In this document: positions 41,988 through 49,958 of the stretch, one piece after another | Layout: each line of letters starts with the position of its first letter | Position numbering within the stretch: the first letter of the stretch is position 1 | Source: Halomarina litorea | GTDB lineage: Archaea; Halobacteriota; Halobacteria; Halobacteriales; Haloarculaceae | Direction: 5' to 3' | DNA length: 64,000 nt | NCBI RefSeq assembly: GCF_024227715.1 | Contig: NZ_CP100448.1 | Location: forward strand, 2,563,655 to 2,627,654 | The notes under the pieces: generated by a model | Told to the model about the DNA's origin: nothing | The model's database searches: none | Seen by the model: the letters and a program-made list of their open reading frames with translations, nothing else | Program-made: the position numbers and the translations under genes

Positions 41988-43799
41988 TCACTTGCCCCAG
42001 AACGGGTCGACCTTGCGGCGCTTGTCGAGGTACATCGACAGCGCCTCGCGTTCGTCGGTGGGGATGTCCTCTTTGAGCTCCTGTTCCAGAATCTTCGCGT
42101 GTTTCTCGGGAATCTCCGCCCAGAGTTCATCGCCCTCGTCTATCTGGCGGCCCACGGTGGGGCCGTCGATGGCGGCGCTGGCACGTTCGCCGGCACGGAG
42201 TTCGTCGATGTCCTCGCCCTGATTCTGGAGGGTCTGGAGCGTGCCGACGCGCTTGGGGTCGTTGCCCTCGAACTTCACGACGGGAACGTTGCGCTTCAGC
42301 GTCCCCGACATGACCTCCACGCCGACGACGGCGGGATTGTTCTGGCGGAAGACGTGGTCCTCGAGGATGCGAAAGCGCGCGGGCCGCCGGATGTTGTCCA
42401 TGATGGCGTCCTGCTGGGCGCGCTCGATGCCCTCGACGTACTCCTCGTAGTCCTCGACGAGCTGGTAGATGACGTCGTCCTCGAACAGTTCGATGTCCCG
42501 GTCGCTGGCCCCCTGTTCGGCGTCCGGCAGGACGTCGACGTTGAACGCGAGGATGACCTTGTGCTTCGGGTCGTCGGTCGTCGAGGCGACGGCGACGTCG
42601 CGGGGGGCCACGTCGCCCACCTCGGCGCGGACGATGGGCACCTCGGCCTCCGCCAGCGCGTTTGCGATGGCCTCCAGACTGCCGAGCGTGTCGGCCTTCA
42701 CGACGACGCCGTTCTCCGCCGTCTCGACGGTGAGGTCGGCGAGTTCGGACTCCACCTCCTCGACGACGTCCTCGACGGGCCGGTCGCGGACGACCCGGAC
42801 CGGCGCGCCCGCCAGCGCGTCGTCCAGGTCCGGCGCGGCGATCTTGATACCCGACGCGGCCGTCACCCGGTCGACCTTCTCGAAGCGCTTCTCGGTGCGA
42901 ATCTCCTCCAGCGGCCGGGGCTGGAGCAGCGCACGCACCTCCGTGACGATGGTGTCGTTCTTCGCGCCGACGACGATGGTGTCGTCGGTCTGGAGCGACC
43001 CGTCGTACAGCACGACGTCCAGCGTCGTCCCGAAGCCGCGTTCGTCCTTGACCTCGAGGACCGTCCCCGCGCCGGGACCGCTGGTGTCGATGGCCATCTC
43101 CTCTTTCATGTAGCGCTGGGAGAGGCCCATCAGGACCGTCAGCAGGTCCGGGACGCCCTCGCCGGTCAGCGCGCTGACCGGGACGACGCCGATGTTCTTC
43201 CGGAAGTTCTGGACGCGCCAGTACATGTCCGCGGAGAAGCCGTTGTCGCTCATCTCGCCGATGATGCGATAGAGGCTCTCGTTGAGTTTCGTCTCGGCGC
43301 GCTCGCTCTGGGCTTCGAGGGTCCGCTGGATGGGTTCGCCCTCCTGTGCGTTCCACCCGGGCGTGGTGTCGATCTTGTTCGCCGCGACGACGAACGGCGT
43401 CTGGGTCCGCTTGAGGATGTCGATGGCCTCCAGCGTCTGGGGCTGGAAGCCGTCGTTGACGTCGACGACGAGGACGGCGATGTCGGCCAGCGCACCCCCG
43501 CGGGAGCGGAGCGTCGAGAACGAGTGGTGGCCCGGCGTGTCGATGAACAGCAGGCCCGGCAGGTCGAAGTCCGTCGGGTCGACGAGGCTCCCCGCGATGT
43601 CCGAGATGACGTCGAGGGGGACGGCCGTCGCCCCGATGTGTTGTGTGATAGCTCCCGCCTCGCCCGACGTCACGGTGGAACCGCGAATCTTGTCGAGGAG
43701 GCTCGTCTTCCCGTGGTCCACGTGGCCGAGCACCGCGACGATGGGCGTCCTGAGTTCGCCCGCGGCGTTCGGGTCGGTGGGTGTGTCCGTGTCCGACAT
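41988..43799 (-). CDS. infB: translation initiation factor aIF5B/IF-2
   Basis: This 603-residue GTPase promotes subunit joining in initiation. G1 is GHVDHGKTSLLDK, G3 is DTPGHHSFSTLRSRG and G4 is AANKIDTTPGW. Domains II-IV follow (VLEVKDERGFGTTLDVVLYDG and the C-terminal MSGTLKRNVPVVKFEG). No intein is inserted in the G-domain, where some archaea carry one. The start MSDTDTPTDPN is a short acidic lead. A small membrane protein gene follows. Confidence 0.95.
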   Translation of the reverse strand: MSDTDTPTDPNAAGELRTPIVAVLGHVDHGKTSLLDKIRGSTVTSGEAGAITQHIGATAVPLDVISDIAGSLVDPTDFDLPGLLFIDTPGHHSFSTLRSRGGALADIAVLVVDVNDGFQPQTLEAIDILKRTQTPFVVAANKIDTTPGWNAQEGEPIQRTLEAQSERAETKLNESLYRIIGEMSDNGFSADMYWRVQNFRKNIGVVPVSALTGEGVPDLLTVLMGLSQRYMKEEMAIDTSGPGAGTVLEVKDERGFGTTLDVVLYDGSLQTDDTIVVGAKNDTIVTEVRALLQPRPLEEIRTEKRFEKVDRVTAASGIKIAAPDLDDALAGAPVRVVRDRPVEDVVEEVESELADLTVETAENGVVVKADTLGSLEAIANALAEAEVPIVRAEVGDVAPRDVAVASTTDDPKHKVILAFNVDVLPDAEQGASDRDIELFEDDVIYQLVEDYEEYVEGIERAQQDAIMDNIRRPARFRILEDHVFRQNNPAVVGVEVMSGTLKRNVPVVKFEGNDPKRVGTLQTLQNQGEDIDELRAGERASAAIDGPTVGRQIDEGDELWAEIPEKHAKILEQELKEDIPTDEREALSMYLDKRRKVDPFWGK

Positions 43800-43867
43800 A
43801 CAAAAAACCCCTTAGCTCAACCTATCCGTCCCCGCGGTTAAGTCTTTCAGAACGGGGCTGACGACGC

Positions 43868-44473
43868 TCACTCGACCGTGAACGACCCGGTCATCCCGAT
43901 GGACCGGTGGGGACTGCAGTAGTACTCGTACTCGCCGGCCGTGTCGAACGTCGCCTCGTAGGTGTGTCCGGACGAGTGCGTCCTCGACTCCCCGCCCGCC
44001 GTCCCCTCCCAGTTCGCCCCGCTCGGCTGGCGCTCCGGGACGACGTTGTGCCCGCCACCCTCCCACTCCCAGGTGACGGTGCCGCCGCGCGCGAGGGTGA
44101 ACGACTCCGGCGAGAACCGCGCCCTGCCGTTCGCACCCACCGTGACCGTCACCGCGTCCTGCAGGGAGTCGTCGGGGGTCGGCGTCGGCGTCTCGGTCGG
44201 CGTCTCCGCGGGCGTGTCGGTCGGCGCATCGGCCTCCGTCGTCGTGGCACCCGCCCCGTCGTCGGTCCGCGTCGCGGACCCGGTCGTCGGGTCGTCGGTC
44301 GGTTCCGTCGTCGTCGGAGCCCCGGTCGTCGCGGCAGTCGACGTGGTCCCCGTGGCTGCTGTCGTCCCCGACGCACCGTCTGTCGTCCCGTTCGTCGGTT
44401 CGTCGCCGGTACAGCCCGCGAGCGCGACGGCACCGAGGGCCGCGGCCCGCGCGAGGAGGGTCCGTCTGTCCAT
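43868..44473 (-). CDS. halocyanin-like blue copper lipoprotein
   Basis: The protein begins with a twin-arginine-like lipoprotein signal, MDRRTLLARAAALGAVALAGC, ending in the lipobox Cys. About 85 residues of Thr/Ala/Glu-rich linker follow (TTEPTDDPTTG), suggesting a stalk outside the membrane. The last 95 residues form a plastocyanin-like domain: GGHNVVPE, then YYCSPHRSIGMTG with the Cys, His and Met type-1 copper ligands. It carries electrons at the cell surface. ATG 44473 is supported by the signal. Confidence 0.93.
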   Translation of the reverse strand: MDRRTLLARAAALGAVALAGCTGDEPTNGTTDGASGTTAATGTTSTAATTGAPTTTEPTDDPTTGSATRTDDGAGATTTEADAPTDTPAETPTETPTPTPDDSLQDAVTVTVGANGRARFSPESFTLARGGTVTWEWEGGGHNVVPERQPSGANWEGTAGGESRTHSSGHTYEATFDTAGEYEYYCSPHRSIGMTGSFTVE

Positions 44474-44562
44474 ACTGCTCCCGCGTGCGGGCGGCGTATC
44501 AACGTTGACCCGAATTCGACCCGGAACGCGGCCCCGCGCGCCGTGCGCTCCCCTCCCGCGGA

Positions 44563-44568
44563 TTTTAT
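44563..44568 (+). promoter_or_regulatory. TATA box for the PRC-barrel/nob1 operon
   Basis: TTTTAT lies 30 nt upstream of the ATG at 44593, in the gap to halocyanin, and fixes the PRC-barrel start. Confidence 0.6.
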
Positions 44569-44592
44569 GTGACCGCACTCGGAAGGTGGGGT

Positions 44593-44832
44593 ATGCCGGA
44601 GATACTCGCGGAGAACCTCTCGGGAAAGGACGTCATCGGGTCGGACGGGGCGAAACTCGGTCAACTGTACAACATCACGATGGACCTGAAGACCGGGGAG
44701 CTCCACGACCTGGTCGTCGACCCCGAGGACGGCGTCCGTGAGTCCAGTTTCACGAAGAACGAGTTCGGCCGCTACATGGTCCCCGTCAATCGCGTCCAGG
44801 CGGTGAAAGACCACATCGTCATCCGTCGCTGA
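44593..44832 (+). CDS. PRC-barrel domain protein
   Basis: This 79-residue single PRC barrel opens with MPEILAENLSGKDVIGSDGAKLG and continues with a beta pattern (LYNITMDLKTGELHDLVVD, GRYMVPVNRV). Archaeal PRC-barrel proteins are often RNA-related; its coupling to nob1 suggests ribosome or RNA processing, as an inference. Its stop TGA overlaps the ATG of nob1 (TGATG), showing translational coupling. A TATA at 44563 supports this start over an upstream ATG. Confidence 0.9.
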   Translation: MPEILAENLSGKDVIGSDGAKLGQLYNITMDLKTGELHDLVVDPEDGVRESSFTKNEFGRYMVPVNRVQAVKDHIVIRR

Positions 44833-45284
44833 TGCGCGTCCTCGACGCCTCGGCGTTCATCCGGGGGTACGAGACGAACGAGGAGACGGCGTCGGTCCCG
44901 CGCGTCAGGGAGGAACTGAACGACGAGAGCGGCTACCGATTCGACGCCCTCGAAGGGTCGGGGATGCTCGTCCACGTGCCCGACGAACAGTCTATCGACC
45001 GCGTGCGACGCGTCGCCTCGAACACCGGCGACCGGGGGACGCTCTCGGAGACGGACGTGCGCCTCCTCGCCGCCGCCCTCGAACTGGGGGCGACGCTCGT
45101 CACCGACGACTACGCGATGCAGAACGTCGCCGGGAGCCTCGACGTGGCCGTCGAGACCATCGGCCGCGAGGGCATCTCCGAGGAGCGCTCGTGGCGCTTC
45201 AAGTGCGAGGGCTGTGGACGCGTCTACGACACCGACGAGGGGCGCTGTGTGGTCTGCGGGAGCGACCTGAGCCGGATGCGCTAG
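44832..45284 (+). CDS. nob1: Nob1-like endoribonuclease (PIN domain plus zinc ribbon)
   Basis: Nob1 cleaves the 3' end of 16S rRNA precursor in archaea. Residues 1-100 form the PIN domain with acidic residues in VLDASAFIRGYE, LSETDVRLLAAALEL and VTDDYAMQNVA. Residues about 118-150 are a zinc ribbon: RFKCEGCGRVYDTDEGRC and CVVCG. The 150 residues are normal for archaeal Nob1. It is translationally coupled to the PRC-barrel gene. A 43-aa RHH gene lies tail to tail with it. Confidence 0.93.
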   Translation: MRVLDASAFIRGYETNEETASVPRVREELNDESGYRFDALEGSGMLVHVPDEQSIDRVRRVASNTGDRGTLSETDVRLLAAALELGATLVTDDYAMQNVAGSLDVAVETIGREGISEERSWRFKCEGCGRVYDTDEGRCVVCGSDLSRMR

Positions 45285-45285
45285 T

Positions 45286-45417
45286 CTACTCGAGACTGTC
45301 GAGGCCCGCGTCGAGCAACTGCCGGAGGACGGCCTCCTGCGTCATGCCGTACTCGTCGGCTAGCGCCTCGACGCGCCGGGCCATCGACTCCTCGCAGAGG
45401 AGGGTGTACCGCCGCAT
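45286..45417 (-). CDS. 43-aa ribbon-helix-helix (CopG-like) protein
   Basis: The frame encodes 43 residues: an N-terminal beta strand (RRYTLLCEES), helix 1 (MARRVEALADEYG) and helix 2 (TQEAVLRQLLDAGLDSLE). This is the ribbon-helix-helix plan of small DNA-binding regulators. The start ATG is at 45417 and the stop TAG is 1 nt from the nob1 stop. It has no nearby toxin gene, so a toxin-antitoxin role is not supported. Confidence 0.75.
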   Translation of the reverse strand: MRRYTLLCEESMARRVEALADEYGMTQEAVLRQLLDAGLDSLE

Positions 45418-45503
45418 ACCGTGATACTTCTTCGCCGACGGCATAAACACCCGTCAGACCACTGTCGGACCGACGCGGTTCGGGGTCGCTCGAACCCGGG
45501 GCC

Positions 45504-46256
45504 TCACGCGAGCGTCCCGGTGGCCTGCAGGTACGCGAAGACGAACTGCGTGGCGTTGTAGAGGCCGTGGACGAGGGCGGGGACGACGAGGTTGCCCGTG
45601 TACTCGTAGAGCGCCCCGAGGAACAGCGAGAGGAAGAACACCGTCGCGAGCATGGCGACGATGCCGAGGGTGGGACCGCTCAGCCCGAAGACGTGGATGG
45701 GTGCGAACAGCGCGCTGGTCATCACGACGGCGTAGCGGGGGCTCACCGCCTCGCGGAGTCGCCCCTGTATCACGCCGCGGTAGAGCAGTTCCTCGCCGGG
45801 ACCGACGAGCAGTATCGACAGCGGGATGAGCACCAGCAGGAGGTCCGGGTTCTGAAAGCCCGTCTGGACGATGTCGCTCGACGCCATCGGGACGTCGAGG
45901 ACGGTGAACAGGACGTTGATGGCGAGGTACGCCCCGACGAGCAGGACGTACCCCCCGGCGATAGCGAGGAGCGTTCGGCCGCTGGGGACGGCCACCCGCA
46001 GGAGGTCACGGCCCCGGTCGGACTCGTAGAGGTAGGCCAGCGCGACGCCGCCGAAGCCGATGCCCTGGAGCGCCAGCGTCCCGACGATGACGAGTCGGTC
46101 CTGCCGGCCGTACATCTGGATGCCGCCCAGTTCGAACAGGCCGACGAGGAGCAGCAACACGACGTTGCCGACGGCGAACGCGCCGATGGCGATGGTCGCC
46201 GCGACGAGGAGCTCCTGCATGCGAGACTGGCTCCCCGGGAGGGTCCGCTCGCTCAT
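45504..46256 (-). CDS. CPBP family intramembrane metalloprotease
   Basis: This 250-residue membrane protein has about eight helices and the CPBP motifs: GPGEELLYRGVIQG (the EExxxR motif), SALFAPIHVF and ALVHGLYNATQF. The family includes Rce1-like proteases; in prokaryotes many are linked to self-immunity or membrane quality control. No bacteriocin-like gene is nearby. It lies downstream of pgi on the same strand, 72 nt away. Confidence 0.9.
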   Translation of the reverse strand: MSERTLPGSQSRMQELLVAATIAIGAFAVGNVVLLLLVGLFELGGIQMYGRQDRLVIVGTLALQGIGFGGVALAYLYESDRGRDLLRVAVPSGRTLLAIAGGYVLLVGAYLAINVLFTVLDVPMASSDIVQTGFQNPDLLLVLIPLSILLVGPGEELLYRGVIQGRLREAVSPRYAVVMTSALFAPIHVFGLSGPTLGIVAMLATVFFLSLFLGALYEYTGNLVVPALVHGLYNATQFVFAYLQATGTLA

Positions 46257-46328
46257 CCTCGCGCTCCCCTCGTGGCAGTCTTCATCGAGGGTAGGTACAC
46301 GAGCGCGCCGAATAGGTCTTGCGAGCCG

Positions 46329-47621
46329 TCACTCGACTTCGAGTCGCTCCTTGTCGGCGACTGCGTCCGCCTCCTCGAAGTCGCCGCCGCCGAGCAACCC
46401 GCGGGCGGCGCGCTTGCCCCACTCCACGGCGGGCTGGGTGAACGTCTCGACGCCCATCAGTTCGCCCGCGAGGACGCAGGCGGCCTCCATCGCGTAGAGG
46501 AGTTCGCCGACGCCCTTCGCGTCCACCCGGTCGAGTTCGAGGCGGACGTTCGGCTGGTTCGCGGCGGCGAGGCTCGCCTCGGTCGCCTCGAACTCCGCGT
46601 CGAGGAGCGTCCCGAGGTCCGACCCGCCGAGATAGGAGAGACCTTCGACATCCGTCTCGGGGATGGCGCAGTCGGGGCGTTCGCGGGGGCGCACGAGCGT
46701 CACCTGCTTGTCGTGGCGGCCGGCGCGGTACAGTTGAAGTTGGGAGTGCTGGTCGGTCGCGCCGAGCGCCCGCACCGGCGTCTGGCCCATGCCGTCCTTG
46801 CCGAGCGACTCGGCCCAGAGCTGTGCGAACCACTCGCCGAAGGCGTCCAGCCGTTCGGCGTAGGGACACATCACGGTGGTCGTCGCGCCGCGCTGTTCGA
46901 GCGCGTAGGAGACGGCCCCGTAGGCGTAGGCGGGGGAGTCGAACAGCGAGGGGGCGAGCGAGTTCCGTCCAGCCCTGCCGCCGGCGAGCAGTCCCTCGAT
47001 ATCCGCGCCGAAGATGGCGGCGGGAACCAGCCCCACCGAGGAGAGCGCGGAGAACCGCCCCGGAACCCCCTCCGGTACGTCGAGCGCAGGCATGCCGTGT
47101 TCGTCCGCGAGCGCCCGGAGGGGACCGTCCTCGCCGGTGGTGACGACGGTCCGGTCGGTCCAGTCCACTCCGGCGTCCTCGAACGCCTCGCGGACGACGA
47201 GGAAATTGGCGAGCGTCTCGGCGGTGGTGCCCGAGCGGGAGACGACGTGGATGGCCGTCGAATCGAGGGGGAGCGAATCGAGGAGACGGCGGGTGCCGTC
47301 GGGGTCGACGTTGTCGAGGACGCCGTGCGTGGCGTCGGGGGCAAGGGCGGCGGTGAGCGTCCGGGCGCCGAGCGCGCTCCCGCCGATACCGACCGTGAGG
47401 ACGGCCTCGCTGTCGGCGGCCGATTCGGCCGCCTCGCGGATGGCGGCCGCGTCGGTGTCCTCGGGGAGGGCGAGAGAGGCGTAGCCGAACTCCCGGTCGT
47501 CGATGCCCTGCTCGATTCGGTCGTGTACCTCGGCCACCCGGTCGTCGAGGGCGTCGAGCGAGGCCCGCGAGACGCCGGGCTGTGCCACCACGTCCAGTGC
47601 GTTTCCAATGTCGACCCGCAT
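46329..47621 (-). CDS. pgi: glucose-6-phosphate isomerase
   Basis: This 430-residue PGI-superfamily enzyme interconverts glucose 6-phosphate and fructose 6-phosphate, for gluconeogenesis and sugar use. The SIS-type core has VGIGGSALGARTL, VVSRSGTTAETLANF and the catalytic Glu region VVTTGEDGPLRALADEHG. GRFSALSSVGLVPAAIFG is the family signature 1-like block. The C-terminal FTQPAVEWGKRAARGLL is the second signature. Length is typical for haloarchaeal Pgi. Confidence 0.93.
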   Translation of the reverse strand: MRVDIGNALDVVAQPGVSRASLDALDDRVAEVHDRIEQGIDDREFGYASLALPEDTDAAAIREAAESAADSEAVLTVGIGGSALGARTLTAALAPDATHGVLDNVDPDGTRRLLDSLPLDSTAIHVVSRSGTTAETLANFLVVREAFEDAGVDWTDRTVVTTGEDGPLRALADEHGMPALDVPEGVPGRFSALSSVGLVPAAIFGADIEGLLAGGRAGRNSLAPSLFDSPAYAYGAVSYALEQRGATTTVMCPYAERLDAFGEWFAQLWAESLGKDGMGQTPVRALGATDQHSQLQLYRAGRHDKQVTLVRPRERPDCAIPETDVEGLSYLGGSDLGTLLDAEFEATEASLAAANQPNVRLELDRVDAKGVGELLYAMEAACVLAGELMGVETFTQPAVEWGKRAARGLLGGGDFEEADAVADKERLEVE

Positions 47622-47692
47622 ACTCGGGCCTCAGGCTCCTCCCGTATAGCTAATCCGGCATCGTTAATCGCCGCGAGTCCCTACCGCCGACG

Positions 47693-48232
47693 ATGAGCGA
47701 GACGCAGCGGGCGTACTCCGGGCTGTTCGGCGCCTTCCCCTACGCCTACCGCGAGAGCGAGTCGCGCCTGTTCCGCCTGTACGCCGTCGTCGGGGGGCTG
47801 CTGGCGCTCCTCGTCGCGGTGCTGTTCACCTTCGCGCTGGTCGTCGCCTTCGGGAACACCTCGGGGGCGACCGGCGGGACGTTCACCTTCTCCCGGACAC
47901 TGTTCGTCCTCGTCGGCTTCTTCGCCGTCGGTCCGCTGGTGGGACCGGTGCTGTTCGTCGCCCGCCAGCACCGCACGGGGCGGGCCGACCCGCGCTACGA
48001 CGCCGCGATGGCCGCGATGGGCTTCCTGTTCGTCGTCTCGCTGTACGTGGGGGCGGTCATCTCCATCCCTCCGGCGTTCACGCTGGACGGCGAGACGGTC
48101 GACCGCGGCACCCCGACGGGCCTCTTCGCGCCCGTCGTCGGCCTGCTCTACGCGCTCCCGTCGCTGGCGAGCGTCGTCCCGCCCGTCCTCGTCGCCGTCG
48201 GGATGTTCCTCCTGCATCGCCGTCTGGGGTAG
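47693..48232 (+). CDS. four-helix membrane protein of unknown function (179 aa)
   Basis: Four hydrophobic segments are visible, at about residues 30-52 (VVGGLLALLVAVLFTFALVV), 68-92, 107-128 and 150-172. The N-terminus (MSETQRAYSGLFGAFPYAYR) is soluble and the C-terminus ends in a short basic tail (HRRLG). No catalytic motif is present. It is on the same strand as the DUF5812-like gene and divergent from pgi. Confidence 0.75.
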   Translation: MSETQRAYSGLFGAFPYAYRESESRLFRLYAVVGGLLALLVAVLFTFALVVAFGNTSGATGGTFTFSRTLFVLVGFFAVGPLVGPVLFVARQHRTGRADPRYDAAMAAMGFLFVVSLYVGAVISIPPAFTLDGETVDRGTPTGLFAPVVGLLYALPSLASVVPPVLVAVGMFLLHRRLG

Positions 48233-48271
48233 AGCGACACGGGCAAGAGGAACGCTCGCCTACCGGGCCGC

Positions 48272-48745
48272 ATGAGCGATTCGGAGAAGGAGGGTCGGTT
48301 CGTCGTCACGCACGCCGAGAGCGACAGCGCCGTGTTGAAAGACGTCGACGACGGGCAGGTCCACACGCTCGGGTCGAACCCCGGCGTCGAGGAGGGGGAC
48401 GTCCTCAGCGCGACGCTCGCCCCGGACCCGCCCCTCGAGGTGACCTGGCAGGTCGTCGAGGTGGAGACGCGACGCACCGTCCGAATCGAACGGAGCGAGG
48501 AACCCCCGACGACACAGGAGCGAGACATCGCCGCCGGGCAGGACGTGGGCGACCTGACGCGGGAGGAGCGGGCGGGGAAAGGCGAGATACACGTCCTCAC
48601 GGTCCCGCCGGAGGAGACGGAAGACGCCGTATCGGACGTCCTCGACGACGAGGCAACCGTCGTCCGGGCCGCCCGGATGGACGAGGTGAACCGCGTCGAG
48701 GTGCGCGCGCGCGACGGCGTCGTGAGCGTCCGCTATCTCCCGTAG
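48272..48745 (+). CDS. conserved haloarchaeal protein, DUF5812-like (157 aa)
   Basis: This acidic soluble protein has two halves. Residues 1-75 look like an all-beta module (GRFVVTHAESDSAVLKD, VHTLGSNPGVEEGDVLSATL). Residues 80-157 include HVLTVPPEETEDAVSDVLDDE and end in VRAARMDEVNRVEVRARDG. The pattern matches DUF5812 as recalled. The function is unknown. It lies 39 nt after the membrane protein and 28 nt before the convergent terpene-synthase-like gene. Confidence 0.82.
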   Translation: MSDSEKEGRFVVTHAESDSAVLKDVDDGQVHTLGSNPGVEEGDVLSATLAPDPPLEVTWQVVEVETRRTVRIERSEEPPTTQERDIAAGQDVGDLTREERAGKGEIHVLTVPPEETEDAVSDVLDDEATVVRAARMDEVNRVEVRARDGVVSVRYLP

Positions 48746-48773
48746 CGTCCGAAGAGCAGAGTTCAGAAGGCGC

Positions 48774-49778
48774 TTACTTCATCCCGCGGCTGGCGAGGTG
48801 ATACTCCATGACCGTCTCCATCCCCTCGATGAACCGCTGGGTGTCAACGCTGTCGACGCCGTAGTCGCGGTTCGAGACCTCCTCGTGGCGCTGGTCCCAC
48901 TCGGCGAGGAACGCCTCCTCGACGCCCCGTTCCTTGATGCGCTGGGCGACGCGGTCCAGGTCCTGGTTCGCGGGGTCGAGTTCGTCGGGCGCGACGATAC
49001 CGTCCTGAAGCGCCTGAACGATGACGCCCGCCGAGTAGTCGCCCTCGGTGAGTTCGCGCTCCCACGTCGTGACCCAGTTGCCGATGCGCGCCATCTTCTG
49101 GAGGTCCCAGGTGAGGTCGCGGAGGCCGCTCAGGTCGGACTGGTCGAACGTCGGCGAGAACATCAGGTCGATGTCGGTGTACGAGAACAGGACCATGTTG
49201 TGCGCGCCGTACGTGCGCGCTCCCGTCCCGTTCGCGAGGTGTTTGTTGTCGCTGACGAGGCGGGTGTACTCCATCGCGTTGAACCCCTGCCGGATGTCGT
49301 ACTGGAGGATGCTCCGGAACTCGTCGTAGCGGGGGGCACCCTTGAGTCGGACCTCGATGCGCGACCAGACGTCCTGGACGAACTCGAGGACGTCCGCGTC
49401 GACACCCGGTCGGTCCGGGTCGACGGTCTGGGGTGCCGTCGCCACACGGCACGCCTCGTCGAACGTCGACGTGTCCCGTCGGGACTCGATGAGGTCGTCG
49501 AGGGTGGTGATGTACACTGTAAAGAGCGTCTTAATCTCCTTGACGTGTCCTCGGTCCGCGGCGGGGACCGACGAGAGGGTGAACGCGTCGAACAGTTTGT
49601 GGATCCACTGCCAGAGGAACCGGTCGCGGTCGTCCATTACACGCTCGTACTCCCCCGCCACGTCGACGACGACGGAGGGGAGTTCGACTGTCGTGATCTC
49701 GGTGATGAGATCCGTCGGTTCACGCTCTGCCAAGAGCGTCCGCTGATTGGTTGTGGGCTCGACCAGATCGTGTGCCAT
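48774..49778 (-). CDS. class I terpene-synthase-like protein (isoprenoid synthase fold), substrate unknown
   Basis: This 334-residue helical protein has no membrane segment. It contains DDLIE at 94-98 (an Asp-rich Mg-diphosphate motif of the DDxxE type). NWVTTWERE at 234-242 places Asn234, Thr238 and Glu242 in the NSE triad. Arg188 sits exactly 46 residues before Asn234, where class I cyclases have their diphosphate-sensing Arg. The motif spacing (139 residues) is canonical. It is unlike CrtB or prenyl transferases in sequence. Start ATG 49778 is preferred: a TATA-like TTTAATAA lies upstream at 49822-49829 and earlier ATGs overlap it. It is divergent from the sensor gene at 49959. Confidence 0.75.
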   Translation of the reverse strand: MAHDLVEPTTNQRTLLAEREPTDLITEITTVELPSVVVDVAGEYERVMDDRDRFLWQWIHKLFDAFTLSSVPAADRGHVKEIKTLFTVYITTLDDLIESRRDTSTFDEACRVATAPQTVDPDRPGVDADVLEFVQDVWSRIEVRLKGAPRYDEFRSILQYDIRQGFNAMEYTRLVSDNKHLANGTGARTYGAHNMVLFSYTDIDLMFSPTFDQSDLSGLRDLTWDLQKMARIGNWVTTWERELTEGDYSAGVIVQALQDGIVAPDELDPANQDLDRVAQRIKERGVEEAFLAEWDQRHEEVSNRDYGVDSVDTQRFIEGMETVMEYHLASRGMK

Positions 49779-49958
49779 GCCAGCTAAATCGTAGCAATAG
49801 GGGGACGTAAATGTTTGCATTATTAAATCCTTTTCGAGAGATATTCTGAAACTGGTGAATGAAACAGTCATGAAACTGGATATGTTTAGAGCAATCGTAC
49901 ATATATCCGGTATTCCCGGTCGAACAATTTATTTAGACGCAGGTATGCTGGTTACTCG
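49779..49958. promoter_or_regulatory. AT-rich divergent promoter between the terpene-synthase-like gene and the sensor gene
   Basis: This 180-nt gap is strikingly AT-rich. On the minus strand, TTTAATAA (49822-49829) lies about 45-50 nt upstream of ATG 49778, giving a short leader. On the plus strand, TTTATTTA (49928-49935) lies about 27 nt before ATG 49959, giving a leaderless sensor mRNA. The shared region suggests that the sensor controls the pair. Confidence 0.65.

Noticed and set aside
41988-43799. Possible intein in infB
   Set aside because: The protein reads through all GTPase motifs at normal spacing and is of normal length, so there is no intein.
45286-45417. Toxin-antitoxin pair made of the 43-aa RHH gene and the PIN-domain gene
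   Set aside because: The PIN protein has a C-terminal zinc ribbon and is translationally coupled to a PRC-barrel gene, which fits Nob1. The two are convergent rather than an operon, unlike VapBC.
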